From: Limnobacter litoralis
GTDB lineage: Bacteria > Pseudomonadota > Gammaproteobacteria > Burkholderiales > Burkholderiaceae_B
NCBI RefSeq assembly: GCF_030160455.1
Contig: NZ_BSOJ01000032.1
Span: forward strand, 124,001-188,000
Direction of reading: 5' to 3'
DNA length: 64,000 nucleotides
Shown piece after piece: positions 16,007 through 25,361 of the stretch (position 1 is the first letter of the stretch; every line of letters begins with the position of its first letter). Below the pieces are notes generated by a model. The model was not told where the DNA came from. It worked only from the letters and a program-made list of their open reading frames with translations, and did not search any database. A program made the translations under genes and the position numbers.

Positions 16007-17598
16007 CGTTCTGTACCCAGTTGATCGACCTTGCATTCGCTGGTTTCAACGTCGAAACCCATTAGCAGCGCACAAAACAGATCGTCCTGGCTGAAACGCT
16101 TGTCTTCAAATCGCTTGAACTGATCAATGCTGTAGCGATTGTTCTTGCCGAACCACAAGACGGCGGGCACGTGCTTTTGTGCATCGGGTGCAAAGGCGTA
16201 AGGGGCTCCATGCAGGTACAAGCCGTTTTCTCCCAGTGATTCGCCATGGTCGCTGAGGTAGGCCATGGTGGTGGCGTACTTGTCGTCGTTGGCTTTTAGC
16301 AGGTCAATGACCTTGGCCAGAAAGTGGTCGGTGTACAAAATGGCGTTGTCGTAGGCGTTGATGATTTGCGCCTGGCTACATTGTGCAAGCTCATTCGTTT
16401 TGCACACTGGCGTGAATTTCTCGAATTGTTTGGGGTAACGCTTGTAGTAAGCCGGACCGTGATTGCCCATTTGGTGCAACACAATCAGGATGTCTTTGTT
16501 GGCGTGTTTGTTGATGTAGTCCTGAAGCCCTACCAGCATGCCCACGTCGCGACATTCGGAATCACAGTGGGTGTTGGGTGGCGATTTTTTATAATCCTGA
16601 AACTCAATGCGCAAGGCAACCGCCTTGGAGTCGGAATTGTTGTCGCGCCAAAGCACCTGTACGCCCAGGCGCTTGAGCACATCCAGAGCGTTTTCGCGGT
16701 TTTTGGCTTCGCCAATGTCAAAGTCACCCTGGTGCAGGTCAGAAAACATGCAGGGCACCGAGACTGCCGTTGCCGTGCCGCAAGACCACATGTTTTTCAG
16801 GCTGAGTACCCCAATTTTTTCAAGTTCAGGGTTGGTGTTGCGCGGGTATCCATTCAAGGAAAAATGATCTGCGCGTGCGGTTTCGCCGACCACCAAAATG
16901 GTCAGCTTGTGTGGCCCCCCTTGGCTGACTATTTTGCTGTCTGTTGCAGTGGCCGCCAAAGGCATGGGCGAATTGTCTTTGACGATCTCTCGCCCCAGCT
17001 TAATGACGGAGTAGATGTAAAACGTTGGGTTGGCATAAAAGCGAACGCTTTTGTGTGCCCTGAAAAACGTGGCGTAGTGGCTGGTCAGTGGTGCAATCGC
17101 ACAGGCCATCAAAATTAGCGACAGCAGTGCAAGCCATGCCTTGGAGCGTGCGCCCACCCAGAAACCCCGATTGGGTTTGCTGTAACGAACCATCAGCCAA
17201 GCGGGTAAAATGCCCAGAAATGCCAGTCGCAAAACCAACGGCCAGCTCAGCAGGTCGAGTGTTTCCGAGGCGTTGGTTTGCAGCATGTTGGTCAGCATGT
17301 CTGCGTCAATCATGGCACCGTAGGTGTCCATGAAATAGGCTGCTGCTGCACTGGCAAACAGAACAAAAGCCAGAACCCATTTGCCCGCTCTGGAGAAGAC
17401 GATCAGGTTCAGAACAAACAGGGTGGCTGCAAAAAACAGCACAAACACCGAGGCCAGAAATGGCGTATTGGCGAGCGACAAGGGGTAAATGTCAAACACT
17501 CTGCCGAAAAAGCTGAAGTTGCCTGTCACCATGATGAACAGGGAAGCCCAAACAATGCTGAGTTCCTGGCGGTTGATGTGTCTGGTCAGAAAATTCAA
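16003..17598 (-). CDS. eptA: Phosphoethanolamine transferase, EptA/MCR type
   Basis: A 531-residue inner-membrane enzyme that transfers phosphoethanolamine to lipid A. Five hydrophobic segments fill about residues 12-165, then a periplasmic sulfatase-fold domain. The nucleophile region is VVGETARADHFSLNGY (Thr in GETARAD), with SCGTATAVSVPCMFS and YLSDHGESLGE as metal and structural motifs. Modified lipid A resists cationic peptides and polymyxin. The start is TTG at 17596-17598. It is third in an operon with a histidine kinase and response regulator, as PmrAB control eptA elsewhere. Confidence 0.92.
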   Translation of the reverse strand: MNFLTRHINRQELSIVWASLFIMVTGNFSFFGRVFDIYPLSLANTPFLASVFVLFFAATLFVLNLIVFSRAGKWVLAFVLFASAAAAYFMDTYGAMIDADMLTNMLQTNASETLDLLSWPLVLRLAFLGILPAWLMVRYSKPNRGFWVGARSKAWLALLSLILMACAIAPLTSHYATFFRAHKSVRFYANPTFYIYSVIKLGREIVKDNSPMPLAATATDSKIVSQGGPHKLTILVVGETARADHFSLNGYPRNTNPELEKIGVLSLKNMWSCGTATAVSVPCMFSDLHQGDFDIGEAKNRENALDVLKRLGVQVLWRDNNSDSKAVALRIEFQDYKKSPPNTHCDSECRDVGMLVGLQDYINKHANKDILIVLHQMGNHGPAYYKRYPKQFEKFTPVCKTNELAQCSQAQIINAYDNAILYTDHFLAKVIDLLKANDDKYATTMAYLSDHGESLGENGLYLHGAPYAFAPDAQKHVPAVLWFGKNNRYSIDQFKRFEDKRFSQDDLFCALLMGFDVETSECKVDQLGTER

Positions 17599-17611
17599 GT
17601 CAATGCCTTGT

Positions 17612-18235
17612 TTATGTGGACAGCGGTCTTGGGTTCAAGCCTTTGTTCCAGGCCCAGAAGGCCAATTCAAAATCGGTTTGCAGATTCAGCTTTTGCCGGA
17701 TCTGCGACAAGTTGTTGCTGACTGTTTTTGTGCTAATGCCAAGCGAGATGGCGGTCTGCTCGATGGTTGCGCCCGCTGTCAGGCTGCGCACGATGTCCAT
17801 CTCCCGGGCGGTCAGCACCTCCACGTTGACCTGCGCATTTTCAATGTCGCTGGACGAGGCCACCTGATTGCCCAATACACGCTGAATGACCTGAATCAAT
17901 TCCTCGGGCGGGCTGCTTTTGGTGACATAGCCATTGGCCCCTTGCTCAATGGCTTTGCTGGCGATCACCGGCGTGTCGTGCATGCTGAGCACCACAATTT
18001 TCAGAGTAGGGTGCTTCAGGCGCAGGCGCTTAATCAGTTCAAAACCGCTTTGCCCGGGCATGCTGATGTCGACAACAGCCAGATCAATTTTTTCCTGCTC
18101 AAGCAAAGCCCAGGCGTCGTTGGCGTTGCTGGCTTCACCTGCAACCAGCAGGTGTTTCTCCATTTCGATAAAGCGCCTGTAACCAGCACGCACAGCGGCG
18201 TGGTCGTCAACCAGCAGGATCTTGCACTGTAGCAT
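17612..18235 (-). CDS. NarL/FixJ-family response regulator
   Basis: A 207-residue response regulator. Receiver domain residues 3-120 with acidic pair Asp10/Asp11 and phospho-acceptor Asp56 (VVDISMPG). A LuxR-type HTH occupies about 145-205 (LTAREMDIVRSL, then TIEQTAISLGISTKTVSNNL). The start overlaps the kinase gene by 29 bases; eptA follows after 13 bases. It probably controls its own operon and lipid A modification. Confidence 0.93.
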   Translation of the reverse strand: MLQCKILLVDDHAAVRAGYRRFIEMEKHLLVAGEASNANDAWALLEQEKIDLAVVDISMPGQSGFELIKRLRLKHPTLKIVVLSMHDTPVIASKAIEQGANGYVTKSSPPEELIQVIQRVLGNQVASSSDIENAQVNVEVLTAREMDIVRSLTAGATIEQTAISLGISTKTVSNNLSQIRQKLNLQTDFELAFWAWNKGLNPRPLST

Positions 18236-19370
18236 TGGCGAGGTTTTCAGGAATCAAGGGGCAGTGGCATTCTAACGCAAAGCGTCCATCCTGCCGACGC
18301 CAGTGCGCCTGGCCACCCAATCCGTTGAGTCTTTCTGTGATGCCACAGAGGCCCAAAGAGGGCAACACCGGCCTTTGATCATCGGCAACGCCGTCATTTT
18401 CAACAATCAGTATCAGTGTTTTGCCTGTTGATTCAGCCCCAGCCAGTATCTTGACGTGTTTGGCCTGGCTGTGCCGGGCCGCATTGGTCAAGGCTTCTTG
18501 CAACACGCGAAACAAGATCACAGCGGTGTCTTTGGCCAGTGATGGGGTGTTGTCCTGCCATGCGAAATCGACAAACCAGCCTTTGCGCTTTGCCCAGGTT
18601 TCAACCAGGTCTATGGTGGCATCCCGAAGAGAAACGTCCATGACCAGCAGAGGTTTGAGCTCTCGCAGAGAACTGCGCAGCCAGCTCATCATGTCTTGCG
18701 ATTGCTGTTGAATGGCGAGGGCTGCGTCGCGTGCATTGCCTTCGGTGGTTTTAGTCAAAAAGGCGGCGTTGACCGCAATCGACGTCAGCATTTGGCCCAA
18801 GTGGTCGTGCAGGTCTTGGGCAATCGTTTGACGTTCTTGCTCTTGCACTTTCACCACGCGCTGGTACAGCGACTTGCTGTGTTGCTGTTCGGTCTGCAAG
18901 GTGGCAATCAGCCGTTCAATGCCGGCCTGCAGCTGGTTCAATTCGCTGAGCACAGGCGGTGGGGGTGGTTTGGCGTGGCTATTTTCTTGATCGTAACTTT
19001 TCAGCCACTGCAAGGTGGCCTTGAGAGGTTTGTCCAGCATGGGTTTTAACGACAGCCAGACCACCACCCCACTGCCAAGTCCCATCAACAGCAACATGCC
19101 GATGGTCAGCACAAAGTCATCGCGCGCTTCAAGGTGTTCAGCCCCCGATTTTGCACGCGCCAGCGAGCTTGCCATTGCATTCAGGCTTTCGGGCGTCTGA
19201 GCCGGGTTTTGCAGCAGAGAATCTTGCACCTGCTGAACCAGCTTGAGCGAGTTTTGGTATTCGCTGGTGACGTCGTTTTGCCCGGTGGCTTTCAGTACAG
19301 CCATGCACAACAGCAGCCAGAGCCCAAGCCAGACAAAAAGCCGCTTCAGCAGCAAATGATTCAAGCGCAT
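18207..19370 (-). CDS. Sensor histidine kinase, HisKA_3/NarX type
   Basis: A 387-residue membrane kinase. Transmembrane segments at about 10-28 and 87-107 flank a short periplasmic part of about 60 residues. The dimerisation box ERQTIAQDLHDHLGQ gives the phospho-His at 188. The ATPase N-box is VLQEALTNAARHS and the G-region ENDGV and GLCGITERLNGLGG. A proline run (KPPPPPV) lies before the coiled region. The signal is unknown; the genomic link to eptA suggests envelope stress or metal ions. Confidence 0.92.
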   Translation of the reverse strand: MRLNHLLLKRLFVWLGLWLLLCMAVLKATGQNDVTSEYQNSLKLVQQVQDSLLQNPAQTPESLNAMASSLARAKSGAEHLEARDDFVLTIGMLLLMGLGSGVVVWLSLKPMLDKPLKATLQWLKSYDQENSHAKPPPPPVLSELNQLQAGIERLIATLQTEQQHSKSLYQRVVKVQEQERQTIAQDLHDHLGQMLTSIAVNAAFLTKTTEGNARDAALAIQQQSQDMMSWLRSSLRELKPLLVMDVSLRDATIDLVETWAKRKGWFVDFAWQDNTPSLAKDTAVILFRVLQEALTNAARHSQAKHVKILAGAESTGKTLILIVENDGVADDQRPVLPSLGLCGITERLNGLGGQAHWRRQDGRFALECHCPLIPENLANATVQDPAG

Positions 19371-19481
19371 GGCGCTTTTCTCCGAGTGGGGTGCTTTTCA
19401 GGAAAACTTCCCTGTTGAAAAACACCGGGTTTATTTAGTCTTTAAACACGACTACAAGAATAAACAGGCATTTGAGGCTAC

Positions 19482-21797
19482 ATGATAATCAGAACCACCA
19501 AAAACCCACGATTGAAATGTGCAACTGCAGCCACAGCCGCGCTGCTTTGCGGTATTCCACTGGCACATTCGGCCGACGGTCAACTGGGCGACATCACCGT
19601 GATCAGTTCCACCCCTTTGCCAGGTCTGGGTGTTGCCAAAGACAGTGTGCCAGCGCCAGTGCAAACACTGAATTCAAAGGCCATTGAAAACACCAACGCC
19701 AGCTCGGTCACTGACATTCTCAATGACAAGCTGGGCAGTGTTTACATCAATGACATTCAAAACAACGCCTATCAGCCTGATCTGAATTACCGGGGTTTTA
19801 CTGCCTCGCCTTTATTGGGCACGCCGCAGGGTTTGTCGGTTTACATGGACGGTGTGCGTCTGAACCAGCCGTTTGGCGATGTGGTCAGTTTTGATCTCAT
19901 ACCCAAAGCCGCGCTGGAAAGCATTACGCTGGTGCCCGGTTCCAACCCGGTGTATGGGTTAAACACATTGGGAGGTGCGGTGTCCATACGCACCAAGGAC
20001 GGCCGAAGTGCACCCGGCACCAGCATTGAATTGACAGGTGGCAATCGCAGCGCCTGGGGTCTGGAATTCGAACATGGTGGCAGTGACAACACCCGTGGTT
20101 TGAACTGGTATTTGACGGCCAACCAGGAGGGCGACAACGGTTGGCGCCCCTATTCGCCCAGCGACATCAAGCAGTTGTTTGGCAAACTGGGTTGGGCCAA
20201 CGATTCCACCGACATGAGTTTGACCTTGTCATTGGCCGACAATTCGCTGTCGGGCAACGCCTTGCAGGAATACCGACTGATGCAGCGTGACTATGCCAGT
20301 GTGTACACCACGCCCGACATCACCAACAACAGGGCGGTGTTTGTGAACCTGGCGGGTACGCATTTTTTGAATGATTACTGGTCGTTGGAAGGCAACCTGT
20401 ATTACCGAAAGATCAAAACCAACACCTACAACGGTGACTTGGGCGACCCCACGGGGGTACCCACGCCGGTAGATTGCATGACCAACCCCAGCACAGCCAA
20501 CTGCAGCGCCTTGATCAACCGAACCAACACCGACCAAGACAACACGGGGGCCAGCCTGCAATTGTCCTCCAATCAGGCGGTTTGGACATTGCCCAATGTG
20601 GTCACCTACGGTGTGGCCGTGGACACCAGCACCGTGCGCTTTGGCCAAACTTCACAGTTGGCCTACCTGAACGCGGACCGAAGCGTGACCAGCGTGCCGG
20701 CCTTCAACCCCGCCAACCAGGTCGGCCTGACCGGCAGCATGCGAACCTACAGCCTGTATGCCACAGACACGTTGACCTTGAGCAAACAGTGGTACTTGAC
20801 CGGCAGCGGGCGATTCAACCGCACACACGTCAGCACCAGCGATCTGCTGAATCCGGGTGGGGGGCCAGGCTCACTGGATGGCGACCACAACTTCAGCCGC
20901 TTCAATCCGGCCGTGGGGGTGTCGTACAAGCCTTCCAACACGCTGAACTGGTACGCCGGTTACAACGAGGGAAGCCGTGCCCCTTCGGTGATTGAATTGG
21001 GTTGTGCCGACTCCAACAATCCGTGCACATTACCCAACTCGCTGGGCGGTGATCCGCCTTTGAAGCAGGTGGTCACCAAAACCAAAGAGCTGGGTGTGCG
21101 TGGGCAAACCCCTGGCGGCTTTCACTGGTCAGCCAATGTGTTTCGCGCTGACAATTACGACGATTTGCTGTTTGTCGCCTCGCCCACCACGCAGGGTCAA
21201 GGCTACTTCAAGAATTTTGGGCAAACCCGCCGGCAGGGTCTTGAGCTTGGGTTGGACAAATCGTATTCACAGTTGGCCTGGAAGGCAAATTACACCTTTC
21301 TGGACGCCACTTATCAAAGTTCGGACACCTTGACCGGTGGCGCCAACAGCACTCAAGACGCCAACGGCAACATCACGGTCAACCCCGGCAACCACATACC
21401 ACTGGTGCCTCGCCACGTCTTCAAGCTGAACACCAGCTGGAAGGTCAACAGTGTGTTTCGCACAGGGCTGGACATGATTGCGATCGGGCGGAGTTACGCA
21501 CGCGGCAACGAAAACAACCAGCATCAGGCCGACGGTGTGAATTTTCTGGGTTCGGGTGAGGTGCCCGGTTATGCGATTTTCAACTTGAATGCCAATTACG
21601 ATGTCCACAAGAACGTGGAGTTGTGGGCCAAAGTGACCAATCTGTTCGACCGTCATTATTCAACCAGCGGACTTCTGGGCGCCACAGGTTTTGACCCCAA
21701 TGGCACTTACCTGGGGGCAAATACGGTGAATTCCACGTTCTACGGCCCGGGTGCTCCGCGATCATTCTGGGTGGGTGTAAAAATCGCGGTGGACTAG
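19482..21797 (+). CDS. TonB-dependent outer-membrane receptor
   Basis: A 771-residue receptor. The N-terminus carries a long signal peptide ending near AHSADG. A plug domain spans about 50-165, including [20 protein letters not shown], and a 22-strand barrel follows. A possible TonB box is GDITVISST. The C-terminus is WVGVKIAVD, without the usual terminal aromatic residue. The family pattern is closest to siderophore or metal-chelate receptors, but the substrate cannot be told. It diverges from the kinase gene and precedes an ExbB/ExbD-like operon. Confidence 0.9.
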   Translation: MIIRTTKNPRLKCATAATAALLCGIPLAHSADGQLGDITVISSTPLPGLGVAKDSVPAPVQTLNSKAIENTNASSVTDILNDKLGSVYINDIQNNAYQPDLNYRGFTASPLLGTPQGLSVYMDGVRLNQPFGDVVSFDLIPKAALESITLVPGSNPVYGLNTLGGAVSIRTKDGRSAPGTSIELTGGNRSAWGLEFEHGGSDNTRGLNWYLTANQEGDNGWRPYSPSDIKQLFGKLGWANDSTDMSLTLSLADNSLSGNALQEYRLMQRDYASVYTTPDITNNRAVFVNLAGTHFLNDYWSLEGNLYYRKIKTNTYNGDLGDPTGVPTPVDCMTNPSTANCSALINRTNTDQDNTGASLQLSSNQAVWTLPNVVTYGVAVDTSTVRFGQTSQLAYLNADRSVTSVPAFNPANQVGLTGSMRTYSLYATDTLTLSKQWYLTGSGRFNRTHVSTSDLLNPGGGPGSLDGDHNFSRFNPAVGVSYKPSNTLNWYAGYNEGSRAPSVIELGCADSNNPCTLPNSLGGDPPLKQVVTKTKELGVRGQTPGGFHWSANVFRADNYDDLLFVASPTTQGQGYFKNFGQTRRQGLELGLDKSYSQLAWKANYTFLDATYQSSDTLTGGANSTQDANGNITVNPGNHIPLVPRHVFKLNTSWKVNSVFRTGLDMIAIGRSYARGNENNQHQADGVNFLGSGEVPGYAIFNLNANYDVHKNVELWAKVTNLFDRHYSTSGLLGATGFDPNGTYLGANTVNSTFYGPGAPRSFWVGVKIAVD

Positions 21798-21839
21798 GCT
21801 GGAACACGGATTGCTTTGACAGCCAGATGAACACGGAAT

Positions 21840-21861
21840 ACAGGCGTCAGCGGACGCCTGT
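21840..21861 (+). terminator. Hairpin after the TonB receptor gene
   Basis: A perfect 9-bp stem ACAGGCGTC (21840-21848) with its complement at 21853-21861 and loop AGCG, 43 bases after the receptor stop. Only a short T-rich tract follows, so termination may be partial and the next genes could be read through. Confidence 0.5.
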
Positions 21862-21899
21862 TGTGTCAATTTGAAACACGCCGTACCCGGAGCCTGACG

Positions 21900-22562
21900 T
21901 TGAACCCACACAAGTACACCATTTTTCTGTATTGGTTGTTGATTGCCAGCGCCACGGCGCTTGCCGCCGCCATCGTGTGGGATCAAGGTTTGTTGTTGAA
22001 GATCTTCATTCTGGACAACACGCGCATTTGCGCATTCATCGCTTTCTGTTTTGTTGGGGGCACCCTGCTGGCGGGCTGGCGCAGTCTGTATCTGTCTCGG
22101 CAGGCTGAGTATCTGGACGAGATTCAACGCAACCCTCGCCGAGTGCAATTCGAGCCTGGCCAGTCCATCTGCTGGGACTACCTCAGTCACCATGACCCCA
22201 TGGCCAAGGCCAGTGAAGGCCAGTTGCTGGCCGAGGTGATGGCTGAAGAGGCCCGCGGCAATCATCAGATCGGCTGGTTTTTGGCAGGCCTCATGATCAA
22301 GCTGGGCTTGCTGGGCACGGTGGTTGGGTTTGTGATGATGTTGGCCACTCTGCAAGGCATTTCTACGCTGGATGTGAAAGACATCCAAGGGGTTATGGCT
22401 CAAACCACCGGCGGCATGGGGGTGGCCATGTACACCACACTGGTGGGCTTGGTGGGCAGCATTTTGCTGGGCCTGCAATACATTTTGCTGGATCGCTTTG
22501 CCGATGGACTGGTGGCCCGCGCCGTGCGGTTTGCACATGTGTTCAATCAGGCAAAAGGCTGA
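21900..22562 (+). CDS. MotA/TolQ/ExbB-like proton channel protein
   Basis: About 220 residues. Membrane segments near the N-terminus (YTIFLYWLLIASATALAAAIVW), one at about 38-58, and two C-terminal ones (GLLGTVVGFVMMLATLQGI and TTLVGLVGSILLGLQYILL) with the GLLGTVxG and TTLVGLVG signatures of MotA/TolQ/ExbB proteins. I propose TTG 21900 because GGAG lies 7 bases upstream; an in-frame TTG at 21861 is also possible but sits in the hairpin. First gene of a four-gene operon. Not long enough or placed with che/flagellar genes, so a flagellar MotA is unlikely. Confidence 0.82.
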   Translation: MNPHKYTIFLYWLLIASATALAAAIVWDQGLLLKIFILDNTRICAFIAFCFVGGTLLAGWRSLYLSRQAEYLDEIQRNPRRVQFEPGQSICWDYLSHHDPMAKASEGQLLAEVMAEEARGNHQIGWFLAGLMIKLGLLGTVVGFVMMLATLQGISTLDVKDIQGVMAQTTGGMGVAMYTTLVGLVGSILLGLQYILLDRFADGLVARAVRFAHVFNQAKG

Positions 22563-22568
22563 AGCTGC

Positions 22569-23177
22569 ATGGCGCTTTTCAAGCACAACAGTGACCTGGA
22601 CATTGATCCATTCACTGACCTGATCTTCAACACGCTGTTGACCTTCACTTTTTTGTTTTTGATTTCGCTGTTTTTGCTGAACCCACCCGCCAAAAGCGGC
22701 ATCATCGACCCGAAAGCAGAATTGCTGATCACGGTCAGCTGGCCAGACAACAACCCGGATGACGTGGACGTCTGGGGGGCTGGGCCGGGCGACACACTGG
22801 TGTGGTACATGCACCCGCAAGATGGCTTGATGAACATTGACCGCGACGACAGGGGCATGGCCAATGACACGCAGCTCGTCAACGGGCAGGTCATCTCGAA
22901 CCCCCTGAACCAGGAGGTGCTGACTGTGCGTGGCAGAACCCCCGGCGAGTACATCGTCAACCTGAATTACTTCAAAAGCGAAGACCACAAGCCCGTGCCC
23001 GTGAAGGTGTACCTGGCTGACGTCAACCCCAAACTGCAAGTGCTGTATTACGGCGAATTTGTGCTGCAGCATGAAAAAGACGAGTTGACGGCCTTTCGGT
23101 TCACCATCGATGGCGATGGCAAGGTCGTTGACATCAATCAACTTCAAAAATCTCTCGTAAAGGCACAAGAAAAATGA
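22569..23177 (+). CDS. ExbD-like single-span membrane protein with large periplasmic domain
   Basis: A 202-residue protein. A charged N-terminus (DIDPFTDLIFNTLLTFTFLF) leads into one membrane helix at about 15-38; the Asp in PFTDLIFN is placed like the proton-carrying Asp of ExbD/TolR/MotB. A periplasmic domain of about 160 residues follows, containing SWPDNNPDDVDVWGAGPGD and NIDRDDRGMANDT, which resembles a DUF2135-type Asp-rich beta domain. It is longer than usual ExbD proteins and lacks the usual ExbD C-terminal fold. Stop overlaps the next start (ATGA). Confidence 0.72.
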   Translation: MALFKHNSDLDIDPFTDLIFNTLLTFTFLFLISLFLLNPPAKSGIIDPKAELLITVSWPDNNPDDVDVWGAGPGDTLVWYMHPQDGLMNIDRDDRGMANDTQLVNGQVISNPLNQEVLTVRGRTPGEYIVNLNYFKSEDHKPVPVKVYLADVNPKLQVLYYGEFVLQHEKDELTAFRFTIDGDGKVVDINQLQKSLVKAQEK

Positions 23178-23698
23178 CAGAGGTACTGATCGGCCTGACC
23201 CTGGCCTACGTGTTCGTGGTGTTACTTTTGCTGATTGTGCTGATACGCGGCAATTTGAAATGGATGATCAAGGCCCTGCTGGTGGTGCTGGCCATGGGCA
23301 TGAACTGGTACACCTATCAAACCTGGCAGGGGGTGCAGGGCTGGCCTTCGCCTGTGGCCATGCCCACCCATTTTTTGCTGCACTATGCGGTCATCGATGA
23401 GCCCAATCAGAAAAAGGGCACCAAAGGCCACCTGTACGTGTGGGCCAGTGAAATCAGCAAAGCCAAACCCAGCGAGCAACCCCGTGCTTATGAGCTGCCT
23501 TACAGCACTGACCTGCATGCCAAGCTGGAGTCGGCCATGCGAAAAATCGGCAATGGCCAGTTGCAGATGGGGCGTATCACGGGCGGAGAGACCAAAAACC
23601 GCCTGAATGTTCGCGATTACACGCGCATTGGCGACAAAAGCGCAGGGCTGGACCTGGAGTTCAGCAATCTGCCTGATCCACAACTGCCGGAGAAATGA
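23174..23698 (+). CDS. Hypothetical inner-membrane protein
   Basis: 174 residues. Two hydrophobic segments at about 5-25 and 32-48 are followed by a soluble, probably periplasmic, domain containing LYVWASEISKAKPSEQPRAY. No known family recognised. Translationally coupled to both neighbours (4-base overlaps), so it most likely belongs to the same complex as the MotA/ExbB-like and ExbD-like proteins. Confidence 0.75.
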   Translation: MTEVLIGLTLAYVFVVLLLLIVLIRGNLKWMIKALLVVLAMGMNWYTYQTWQGVQGWPSPVAMPTHFLLHYAVIDEPNQKKGTKGHLYVWASEISKAKPSEQPRAYELPYSTDLHAKLESAMRKIGNGQLQMGRITGGETKNRLNVRDYTRIGDKSAGLDLEFSNLPDPQLPEK

Positions 23699-24417
23699 TG
23701 ATGATTCGGCGATGGATGGCAATCGGGCTGGGCGTGATGACGCTGTTGAGTGGCTGTGGCTCCAAGAGCACTTACTTTCCGCTTGAAAAGGGGCGCACCT
23801 GGAGTTACGTGATGCGCTACGAGCGCCCCGATGGAAAGACGCAAGAAGTGATGCAAATTCGCACCTTGGGCAAAGCCGATTATACGGATGCCAAGGGTGC
23901 GTCTGAAACAGCCTATGTAAGGCGCACCAGCAGTGGCACCGATTATTACCTCAGCGTCAAACCCGAGGGCGTGTACAGGGTGGCCAAACGGGTGGTGGTT
24001 CAGTTTGACCCCGTGGCGGATGCCAAGCCGAGGCTGGTCATGCCCATGGGGAAAAACCTGCGCATCGGTTACAGCTGGGCGATGGAGACCCAACCCATGC
24101 TGATTCAATGGCAAGGCACGTTTGCCGAGGCCAATGGCAGTGTGAAGCCCTTTGACATGACTTATCAGGTGGCGGCGCTGGATGACACCATAGACACCCC
24201 GGCGGGTCACTTCACGCATTGCATACGCATTGAGGGTGAAGGCAAGATCACCATCTACGCCAACCCGGCCTCGGGCTATCAGGAAGTGCTGATCAACCAG
24301 CGCGAATGGTACGCACCCGGCGTGGGCCTGGTGCGTCTTGAACGGGATGAACCCCTGAACATGGACATCATCAAGGGTGGCAAGGCGGTGATGCAACTGG
24401 TGGATTATTCCGATTAA
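23695..24417 (+). CDS. Hypothetical lipoprotein, last gene of the ExbB/ExbD-like operon
   Basis: 240 residues with lipobox LLSGCGSK (Cys about residue 19). Three ATG codons in a row (23695, 23698, 23701) make the exact start uncertain. The mature part is beta-rich (YFPLEKGRTWSYVMRYERPD, then HFTHCIRIEGEGK) and resembles outer-membrane lipoproteins of unknown function. It could be the outer-membrane partner of the proton-driven complex encoded upstream. Confidence 0.75.
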   Translation: MMMIRRWMAIGLGVMTLLSGCGSKSTYFPLEKGRTWSYVMRYERPDGKTQEVMQIRTLGKADYTDAKGASETAYVRRTSSGTDYYLSVKPEGVYRVAKRVVVQFDPVADAKPRLVMPMGKNLRIGYSWAMETQPMLIQWQGTFAEANGSVKPFDMTYQVAALDDTIDTPAGHFTHCIRIEGEGKITIYANPASGYQEVLINQREWYAPGVGLVRLERDEPLNMDIIKGGKAVMQLVDYSD

Positions 24418-24430
24418 TCCACCGTGTGCA

Positions 24431-25060
24431 TCAAGCCTTGTTGTTCGTCAGGGTTTGAAAACTGTGAATCAGATTCCGGTAATCAGGAATGTGATTGGAG
24501 AACAGCGTGCCCAGACCCTCAACGTCGTTTCTCCAGTCGCGGTGCAGTTCACAGGCAGCGCCAAACCAGGTCATCAGCTGTGCGCCCGCGGCAGCCATGC
24601 GTTGCCAGGCGGCATCTCGGGTCAATGCATTGAATGTGCCCGATGCATCGGTGATGACAAACACCTCGAAGCCCTCTTGCAAGGCTGACAAGACAGGAAA
24701 AGAAACACACACTTCGGTCACCACGCCGGCCACGATCAGTTGCTTTTTCCCCGTGGCTTTGACCGCTGCTACAAAATCCTCATTGTCCCAGGCGTTGATC
24801 TGACCGGGTCGGGCAATGAAGGGTGAATCCGGAAATATCGCTTTGAGTTCTGGCACCAGGGGGCCATTGGGGCCATTTTCGAAACTGGTGGTCAAAACCG
24901 TCGGCAAATTGAAGTACTTCGCGCAATCGGCCAAAGCCAGAACGTTGTTTTTGAACTTGTCCGGATCGATGTCGCGAACCAGTGAAAGCAGACCGGTTTG
25001 ATGGTCAACCAGCAGAACAGCAGCGTCATCCTTGTTCAGGCGAATGTAGTTTTGGGTCAT
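24431..25060 (-). CDS. Isochorismatase-family hydrolase, YcaC-like
   Basis: A 209-residue cysteine hydrolase. The triad appears as Asp in VLLVDHQTGL (about residue 19), Lys in ATGKKQLIVAG and Cys in VVTEVCVSFPVLSA (about residue 117). Closest in layout to E. coli YcaC, whose natural substrate is unsettled. Monocistronic. It faces the lipoprotein gene convergently with 13 bases between. Confidence 0.88.
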   Translation of the reverse strand: MTQNYIRLNKDDAAVLLVDHQTGLLSLVRDIDPDKFKNNVLALADCAKYFNLPTVLTTSFENGPNGPLVPELKAIFPDSPFIARPGQINAWDNEDFVAAVKATGKKQLIVAGVVTEVCVSFPVLSALQEGFEVFVITDASGTFNALTRDAAWQRMAAAGAQLMTWFGAACELHRDWRNDVEGLGTLFSNHIPDYRNLIHSFQTLTNNKA

Positions 25061-25361
25061 GGCTTTTCCTCCGTTGAAAAGCCCAGAGCTTAGGCAGACA
25101 GTGCTGCATTGAACATGGTGATGCGGTGGCGACGAATCGTGATTCGCCAGGAAATAGGGCTTTGTAGAGCTCGGTCAATGCCTTGATAATCCAGTCTTGA
25201 TGCGGCCTAGAGGGTGTTTTTGCCCGAATGCCAAATGGCAAGTGGAACGTGCCGCAGTGGACACGGTGGCCGAAAATGACAATTCAATGGCCTTTTAAGC
25301 ACCGATCTGAAAATCTGCTTGCGGTACAGTGTGGATAGTCCAAATTCTCTCAGGAGCAGTC
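25061..25361. other. Intergenic region between divergent genes
   Basis: About 300 bases between the YcaC-like and SDR genes. It holds a bulged hairpin, GGCGACGAATC-gt-GATTCGCC (25128-25148), and presumably promoters for both genes. No gene or sigma54 element seen. Confidence 0.5.

Noticed and set aside
21900-22562. Flagellar MotA
   Set aside because: The protein is shorter, lacks the long cytoplasmic loop with conserved charged residues and has no MotB-like peptidoglycan-binding partner.
21762-23168. 468-codon minus-strand frame over the ExbB/ExbD-like genes
   Set aside because: Antisense shadow rich in His and Gln; the plus-strand frames have membrane spans, overlaps and ribosome sites.
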